NCBI GenBank assembly: GCA_019925795.1
Contig: CM034304.1
Coordinates: 9,425,471-9,489,470, forward strand
DNA from: Dendrobium chrysotoxum
Lineage: Eukaryota; Streptophyta; Magnoliopsida; Asparagales; Orchidaceae
Length of the DNA: 64,000 nucleotides
Reading direction: 5' to 3'
In this document: positions 57,396 to 64,000 of the stretch, in pieces
How the letters are laid out: each line of letters opens with the position of its first letter
Numbering within the stretch: the stretch's first letter is position 1
Position numbers and translations under genes: made by a program
The notes under the pieces: generated by a model
What the model saw: the letters and a program-made list of their open reading frames with translations, nothing else
Told to the model about the DNA's origin: nothing
Databases searched by the model: none

Positions 57396-58041
57396 TATAA
57401 TGCCCGAAGACCAAAATTTTGAAGAATTATTTATTTTATCTCTTAATTAATCTACTAGAGCTTCTAATAATTCATCAATTTAAATAAATCAATTAAAAGT
57501 AACTACAAATCATATACATCAAAATATTTTTATTTCCATTCACAAAATTCAATTTATAATACCTGAGTGATCAATCATTACATTTGTCAGTCTACCTCTC
57601 TATATTCTTGACTACAAGAGAATAAATAATAAAATAGAAAATAAAACAAAACTTGAATCATAAACTGCCTCACTTCACTGGATCCTGATCTTTTCCAGAA
57701 AAATATAAAAATTGTAGAGTGAGCTAATAGCTCGGTAGGTTACCAGTCCTATAACAACAATCAATATAAGGTAATAAAAATAGTCTGCATGTAATTATTC
57801 ATTCCAAAAAATATAAATATATAAATGTAAGAACATGTAGCAATCAATATGAACTTTATCATGCCCCATATAAGTAATAAAAATTAATACAAGCTATATA
57901 TTCTATGAGTAGTGATCATTATCTATATAAAGGATCCATAGGTTCTATCATTCCTATACCCATTAGTTATAAAATAGTTTATATATCATTTGATATAAAT
58001 TAGGACACATATCATTAACAAATATTCATCACTATACATCT

Positions 58042-58072
<31 letters not shown>

Positions 58073-58309
58073 CATACAATGTCTATACTTGTATTTCATG
58101 TTCTATATCTAATACAATGTATCCAATGACAATACAATATATTATGTATATCATGTAAGTCATGCAATTCATAACATATCAGTCATATATATCATATAAC
58201 CATGTGTTAATCTTATCATTTTTATCATTACCTATATTATTCATGTTATTATCATATTATCACATCATTTATGCAAGTTTTCATGTATGTTCATGTCATA
58301 TGTATATAT
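57396..58309 (+). mobile_element. Partial LTR related to the solo LTR at 32895 (Tekay/Del-like)
   Basis: TATAATGCCCGAAGACCAAA and the following hundred bases align by eye with the start of 32895 (TGTCATGCCTCAAAATC, then GAATCATTTTTTTTATC against GAATTATTTATTTTATC). It is cut on the right by element G at 58310. It is AT-rich without genes; the small ORFs near 58162 are spurious. Confidence 0.45.
58045..58072 (+). repeat. (AT)n microsatellite
   Basis: Fourteen AT units. Confidence 0.95.
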
Positions 58310-60173
58310 TGTTGCAATCTAGGAGCCTGAGCCTATGTTTTGACGATTACAAAAATTATTGGAGTTTATTTAGCTTCTCCTACTTGTCATTATTGCATAA
58401 ATTTTTTTTATGTACTAACATTTCAGGTACATCATGCACAAAACTTTTCCAATGGATCAGAGCTCAAGACTTGCAAGTGTAGGGCTGATTGTTTTTGCAA
58501 AAGTCTATATTTTTATCTTTTCCTGAGTCAATGTATTGTAAAATGTGTATGCTAGCTTAGCAACCATGCATAAACACACAGGGGAGTAAAAGTGAAAGTA
58601 TATTTTTTTGTAAATCATATTGTATGATTTATTATAAATAAATAATTAAAATATTTTATTTTAATTTAAAAAATATTATTTTAAAATATAACTAATCGTA
58701 TAGTATGAACACCACATCATACTGGATGATCAACTATAATTAGAAACTCCGTCATTAAATCTAAGTTACCTAAAATATGCAAATATGAATTTTGAAATTT
58801 GAACTATTCGTACTATATGAATAATTTTATGTTATATGATGTTTTAAATAATTGCCTAATTAGGTTTGTTAGTTAAGCAATCAAATCAAATCTGATTGAT
58901 TATATATCATATTGCATGATGCTATATCATACTATACAAATCACCTGAGTAGTCTCTGGACAAAGTTTTGTTAGTTTAGTATGATCCAAAAATCATACTG
59001 TCCAAATCACATGAGGGCTTTCTATATAATTTTTGTTCATCCTGTACGATCCAATATTGAGTTGAACTAATCAAATTGCCCTAATATTCAATCATATAAT
59101 ACGATCAGTTAAAGAAATTCAACTAATCATGCTATAGGCTATTCATCGTATAATACTATAATAAGAGAATTATACTAGTCATATTATACAATTAATAGAT
59201 CGTACTATATGAAAAGTGATAGCTAAAATGAAAATTAGGGTTTTCTTAGAGCTTTGTATTTAAATAGCTCTTATTCTATGTTAAAAAGTCTTTGATAGTT
59301 AAGAGGGATAGAGTCTACTATGAGAGAGAGTTTGAATAATGAGCTTTGGGCTTAGGAGAGAAAGGTGTATTGAGAGAGAAGGAATAGCCTTATGGGATAA
59401 AGGGAGTGTGAGAGAGGGAGTCTTCACATGATTTCTCTGATCATCATCCACCTTATTCCTCTATGAGAAAATATCTTACTTGAGGGAAACTCCGAGAAGA
59501 ACCTCTTAGAGTCAAAAGGGCCTCCAACAACTCCGCTGCACTAGTAGGGTGAAAGGGATTCAGGCTCTCTACGTCACTAGGAGGGCAAAAAGAATTATAG
59601 TTCTTTGTCTCATAAGGAGGGTGAAAAGATTTTTGGTACTCTGTTGCACTGGGTTGATGAAAGATATTTTGAAAGGGCTTCTTTGCCTTGGTGTAAGGGC
59701 AAAAGGAGAGTCACTAAGAGTTAGTGTAATGAGTGGAGGACTTCGGGGAGTGGATGTTGGTCAAGTTTTGATCGAACCAATATAAATCTGGTGTGTTTGT
59801 CCTTATCTTTTAGTTCTTTACTTTACTATTTTAATTTTTCTACAAGTTTACATTCTTGCAAATTCAAGTGAAAATTTGTGTGATTGATTTTGGATTAAAG
59901 TTTTTGTTATTAAAAAAATCAAATAAAAAATTGAAAATATAAAAAGGAAGAAAAATATTTTTAATATGTTTTTTACTAAATAAAAAAATAGTACTTTTTT
60001 ATCATTTAGCTTCTACTTTGTAAGATCTCAATTTCAACTTATGTTTAGAATTTGTTTATAATTTTCAAAAAGTGATTTTTGAAAAAGATAAGTTTTTTAA
60101 AACACCAATTCACCCCCCCTCTTGGTGTGCTATTATAGTTAAAGTGGTTTATTACCCACAAATTAAACTTTCA
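58310..60173 (+). repeat. Element G 5' LTR
   Basis: TGTTGCAATC at 58310 to CTTTCA at 60173. It shares the 3' half with the other Sirevirus LTRs (ACACACAGGGG near 58574, the CTTGG..GGCAAAAGGAGAGTCACT block near 59686, CACCCCCCCTCTTGG near 60111). Its palindromes survive only as AT-rich forms such as TCATACTGGATGA (58719-58731). Confidence 0.88.
59764..59786 (+). promoter_or_regulatory. Decayed LTR core promoter, element G
   Basis: TCAAGTTTTGATCG in the place of the W-box dyad, then TATAAA at 59781-59786. Confidence 0.5.
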
Positions 60174-60175
60174 AT

Positions 60176-60187
60176 TTGTGTCAGAGT
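60176..60187 (+). other. Degenerate primer binding site, element G
   Basis: TTGTGTCAGAGT at the position of TGGTATCAGAGC, two bases after the LTR. Confidence 0.7.
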
Positions 60188-60230
60188 AGGTTCATCGAAT
60201 TAGTGATTTAAAAACATTGAGAAAAGATCA

Positions 60231-60500
60231 ATGGCACACTTTGGGAACAAAAAATACCATGGAGGATTATTCAATAACTCATCGACCATTATTAGATGAC
60301 ATTCCTTTTGATTTCTTGAAAATTCATTTGTCCATATTTGTATAATAGATTGATTATTGTATGTGACATATGATACACGGAGGCTTATTTTGTACCTTCC
60401 CAATTTGTGAACAGTGTTAAAACTAAATTCCCTTTAATGAATGGAGTAATGAGGATAGATATTTTGTACAACTTTCAAATAAGTGTTTAATCATTTTAAT
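60231..60500 (+). pseudogene. gag: gag remnant, element G
   Basis: The ATG at 60231 opens a short frame (MAHFGNKK); in a shifted frame the family pattern GYSITRPPLLDDIPFDF is still visible, followed by the FPFNEWSNED-like segment near 60430. After about 60490 the sequence jumps into the protease C-terminal part (LEGKRINNV), so most of gag, both zinc knuckles and the protease active site are deleted. Confidence 0.75.
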
Positions 60501-62690
60501 GGAAAGATTATTTTAGAAGGGAAGAGAATTAATAATGTTTTTATGATTGATCATGCTTGCATTGATATTTTTGATAATTGCTTGTCTTAAAAATTTTATG
60601 GATGACTCGTGGCTATGGCAGTGGAGAATATGCCATGCTTGTTTGAAAACCCTTAGGAAATTTCCCAAAAAGACCTAGTTAGAGGCATTCCCAATCTAGA
60701 CTTCTTTAAGGGTCATCTTTATGATCTCTGCCAATTAGGAAAGCAAACTAGAAATTTATTTCATTCCATTAAGGATATCACTACCACTAGACCTCTAGAG
60801 ATCCTTCATATGGACTTATTTGGACCCGTTAGTATAACCAACCAAGATGGCAAAAGTTTTGGCTTTGTGATCGTAGATGACTTTTATAGATTCAATTGGG
60901 TTAGATTCTTAGCACATAAAAGTGAGTTTTTTTGATGAATTTTAAGTATTCTTAACTTAGATTAAGAAAAAGTTACTTGTTCTAATTTCCACAATTCATA
61001 GTGATCATGGTAGAGAATTTGAGAATAAAAATTTAAATTATTTTGCAAAGAGTCAGGAATTGATTATAATTTTTCTGCCCCTAAGAACCCATAGTAGAAT
61101 GGTATAGCTAAAGAAAGAATAGGACATTAGTGGAGGCTTCAAGGGCTATGTTAGCTAAGTATACCCTACCTAGATATTTTTGGGTTGAAGTAGCAAATAA
61201 TGTATATTATGTAATAAATAGAGTGAATATTAGATCCAAATTGAATAAGATACCTTATGAGCTACTCAAAATTAGGACACCTAATCTTTTATATTTACTT
61301 ATCTTTAGATGTAAGTGCTTTGTGCTTATTAATAGTAAATCTCCTCTAGGAAAGTTTGATTCTAAGTCAGATGAAGTAGTCTTCTTAGGTTATTCCTCAG
61401 TAAGTAAATCCTCTATGGCCTTCAATAAAAGAACCTTAGTTATAGAGGAATCCACCCATCTTGTGTTTGATAAATCAGATAGAGTAGCTGAGCTTAGGTT
61501 AAATGACGATGATGAGGTAGAAATTACCCATGGAGTAGAGGCTATTGACCTAAGAGATAGTGAAGCACCTCAAAATTATTTGCCTAGAGAGTGGAGATAT
61601 TCCTCTAGTCAACCTAGGGAGCTTATCTTAGTATATCCATCAGTAAGGGTTTAGATTAGGCAAGGCATGAGAATAGAAGTTAGCTATACTGAATTCAAAT
61701 TTATAATAAAACTAACCAATATAGATCAAGCCCTTAGTGATGAATTTTGGATCTTAGCTATATAAGAGGAACTAAATTAATTTGTTAGAAATCATGTATA
61801 GGAGATGATTAATAGACCTTGCGATTAGAGTGTAGTTGGCACTAAATGATTGTTTAAAAATAAGTTGGATGACTCTAGGTCACTAGTTAGAAATAAGGAA
61901 AGATTCAGAGCTAAGGGGTACAATTAAATCAAAGATATTAATTTTAAGGAGTCCTTTTTCCCCTTATAGCTATATAAGAATCCATTAGAGATCTTTTAGC
62001 ATTTTTATATTTTAGAGTCTTAAAATTATATCAAATGGATATAAAGAGTGTATTTCTTAATGGAATGATTAAAGAAGATGTTTTTGTAGAACAACCCTTA
62101 GGTTTTGAAAATTTATCATTTTCCAACCATGTATATAAGTTGAAGAAAGATTTATATGGATCAAAATAGGCACCTAGAACATAGTATGAGAGACTTAACA
62201 CAATTCTCTTGGATTGATCATTTGTAAGAGTAGTATAGTCGCCAACTAAATCTTTAGAAAATAGGAGATTATATTCTTATAGTTCAAATCTATGTTGATG
62301 TCATATTGTTTGGATTTATATATGAAAATCTATGTAATGAATTTTTAGATAGTATAAGTAAGGAATTTGAGATGGGTATGAAGAGAGAATTGAGTGATTT
62401 TCTTGGATTTAGTGTAATGCAAAGAGAGGATGGTACCTTCCTTATTTAGACTAAATATATTAAGGTGTTCTTGAAAAAAAATATGTGGAAGGTTTAAAAA
62501 GTATAAATACACCAATGAGCTCAACTATCCATCTTGATAAGGATGTAGATGGAAAATCTATGGGTCAAAAATAATATAGGGGAATAATAGGACCACTTAT
62601 TTATTTAATCGCTAGCAGACCAAATAACATATTTAGTGTTTATCTATATGCTAGATTTTAGACTGATCCTAAAAGAATCTTATAGATTTT
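60501..62690 (+). pseudogene. pol: Integrase and RT remnants, element G
   Basis: GAG-pre-integrase MDDSWLWQWRICHACLKTLRK (60597 on), then integrase core in changing frames (HMDLFGPV near 60809, HSDHGREFE near 60998). The longest open piece (61130-61654) is the integrase C-terminal region: SRAMLAKYTLPRYFWVEVAN, RVNIRSKLNKIPYELLK, LGKFDSKSDEVVFLGYSSV. RT follows with QMDIKSVFLNGMIKEDVFVEQ, and YVDV in place of YVDD (about 62290). It ends near 62660 in ARF-stop-TDPK, so all of RNase H is missing. Confidence 0.85.
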
Positions 62691-62833
62691 AGATTGATCC
62701 TACTATACGAACCACCAATTATACTAAATAATCAACCTGAGTAATAAAAGGAAGGGAAAATAACCATTTAAATCACACATTCAAACTCAAATTTCTTTCT
62801 ACACTCCAACTATACTCTCTCACTTATATTTCT
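62691..62833. other. Leader of ORF3 with palindrome traces, element G
   Basis: Contains ATCCTACTATACGAACC and ACTAAATAATCAACC, which look like a worn version of the palindrome array that lies upstream of ORF3 in element A. The 3' part (62745-62833) is pyrimidine-rich, like the leader in A. Confidence 0.45.
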
Positions 62834-63543
62834 ATGGCTCCACCAAAGAGTGGTCATGTAGAACTCCACTGACTTGTGGATTTGAGGTTCTAATGTGATG
62901 AAGATAAAGATGACTATGTTCGCTATAGAGGAGCTTCCATTGCTAGTTCTAAAGTTCTCAATGATGAAGCTTTCTTATACCAAGTACTCGAATTATTCGC
63001 CTCCTCCACACTCCAATTCATCATTTTCCTTGCTTTTCCTTAACATGCAAAACTATTATTAAAGTTTTTCTCGAATCTTCATGCCACCTCTTACCGCACT
63101 ACTCTTCAATATCTAGTTTATTAACACTGAGTCGTTATCACCCTAGATGAACTTTATGAGCTTCTTCACCTTTCTAATACTAGTCAATCTCCCCATTTTA
63201 TTTTTGGTTCTCTAGATTACAACTAGATGCAAGTCAAGACGCTTATTAGAAACTCCCCTCTACCATAACACCAACGCTTAGTAGGTTCTCTAGTTCCCAA
63301 TGCTCGAGTCTTTCAGTACATTCTTTAAAATAATGTCATAATCAAAGTTGGTGACCATATTAACATCACTCCATTTCTATCCCCAGTCATATACTATTAC
63401 ATTCCAATACCCAATTTAATGCCTATGACTTAATCTTTTAATATATTGAATACCTCACCTCTATTAGGAATCTACAATCTTGATGAAATAAAATCTTTCC
63501 TTACAATATATCATTGGACACATTTTAGAATCCAAATATGTGA
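62834..63543 (+). pseudogene. ORF3 of element G (envelope-like / plant transposon protein)
   Basis: Begins MAPPKSGHVELH at 62834. Several stops and at least one frame change follow, but similarity to element A's ORF3 is clear: LELFASSTLQFIIFLAFP against LFASTSLQFLLTLAFP, VVITLDELYELLHLSNT against VVITVNDIAEHIGLSTN, NARVFQYILYNNVI against NARVIQHVLRTSII, GHILESKYV against GYILDAKYQ. It breaks off at about 63543, where LTR sequence begins, so the Pro-rich tail is lost. The function of the family is unknown. Confidence 0.75.
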
Positions 63544-64000
63544 GAGTTTCACAAGGTTACTCCAAGTAAGGTTCCTTGTCATCTTCTTCAAGCTTCTGCC
63601 TTGATCCTATGGAGGCTCTAGGAAGAATTTCTACAATACTAGGTCTTTGGTTCTCTACCATCTCTAGGAGGGAGAAGAAGAATTCGGGGTTCTCTGCCAT
63701 CACTCTGAGGGTGTAAAAGATTCAAGGTTTGCTGCCATCACCGAGAAGGTGAAAAAGCTTTTGGTTTTCCGCCACATCGGGTAGGTGAAAGTGACTTTGT
63801 AAGGGCTTCTCCACCTTACTGAGGGAGAAAAAGGAGAGATACTATTTTTAGTGTAATACTTGGAATGGAGGGTTCTGGGGAGTGGATGTTGGTCAGGTTA
63901 TACTAAACCACTATAAAATATGGTGTGTTCGTTCTTATTTTTTTCCATACTTTTATTTTTTTGTGGTTTACTATGTGGTTAAAAACTTTGATTTTTTTGT
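63544..64000 (+). repeat. Partial 3' LTR of element G, continues beyond the window
   Basis: Starts inside the LTR (GAGTTTCACAAGGTTACTCC; relatives have GAAGGTTGCTCCAAGCAAGG there), so U3 with its palindromes is deleted. The conserved block GGGGAGTGGATGTTGGTCAGG and TATAAAA (63912-63918) are present. Confidence 0.8.

Larger units (their letters stand above)
58310..64000 (+). mobile_element. Element G: heavily decayed Sirevirus with ORF3, running off the window
   Basis: 5' LTR 58310-60173, degenerate primer site, gag N-terminus, then protease end, integrase, RT, ORF3 and part of the 3' LTR. Large deletions removed most of gag, all of RNase H and the start of the 3' LTR. The order matches element A, including ORF3 after pol. 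The right end and any TSD lie outside the window; the left flank is TATAT (58305-58309). Confidence 0.82.

Noticed and set aside
58162..58555. Overlapping plus-strand ORFs
   Set aside because: They straddle the boundary of an AT-rich partial LTR and the element G LTR; no conserved domain.

Overview
The window is plant nuclear DNA, AT-rich and almost entirely made of LTR retrotransposons. Evidence: every element primes with the 3' end of plant initiator-Met tRNA (TGGTATCAGAGC or a decayed form), the pol order protease-integrase-RT-RNase H marks Ty1/Copia, and the only host-type gene is a two-exon Bet v 1/PR-10/major-latex-like gene with its single intron at the family's conserved position. I cannot name the species. 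No bacterial gene, CRISPR, rRNA or tRNA gene is visible.

Layout. 116-11138: element A, a complete Sirevirus-type (SIRE/Maximus) Copia element on the minus strand, with 1969-bp LTRs, 5-bp target-site duplications (TSDs, GGTTC), gag-pol in one frame broken by stops, and a third ORF (envelope-like/'plant transposon protein') behind its own TATA box and a palindrome array. 11209-21199: element B, a relative in the same orientation, TSD TAGTG, more decayed, with only the C-terminal tail of ORF3 left. 21205-23624: unidentified sequence with tandem duplications and microsatellites. 23625-28272: element F, a compact Copia element (about 260-bp LTRs, TSD CAAAG), minus strand. 29572-31103: the PR-10/MLP-like gene, with one premature TGA. 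31820-36780: degenerate satellite DNA interrupted by a solo LTR, with an inverted repeat at its right side (foldback-like). 36785-38886: a short Copia LTR plus primer site, then the 3' LTR and part of RNase H of an old Tork-like Copia element (E). 38887-54075: a nested Sirevirus pair inserted into E's RNase H (TSD CAGAT): outer X and inner Y, joined by a deletion in gag. 54081-57395: the rest of E. 57396-58309: part of a second solo-type LTR. 58310-64000: element G, a strongly decayed plus-strand Sirevirus that keeps ORF3 and runs out of the window.

How the parts relate. A, B, X, Y and G belong to one superfamily: same PBS, same AAAAGGGGGAGAT polypurine tract, same LTR 3' half with a conserved promoter block (two inverted W-box cores, GGTCAAGTTGACC, about 8 bp upstream of TATAAAA), and U3 regions packed with 13-15-bp palindromes. 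A uses ATCGTACAGTACGAT; B, X and Y mostly use ATCGTCCWGGACGAT. Most differences between copies are CpG transitions, as expected for methylated, silenced elements. No copy looks autonomous.

The most interesting signals are the second palindrome array plus TATA box directly upstream of ORF3 in A, the W-box dyad at the LTR promoters, the strand-asymmetric CpG decay inside the palindromes, the reconstructable X/Y nesting and deletion, and the foldback-like satellite structure. All counts and identities are by eye.
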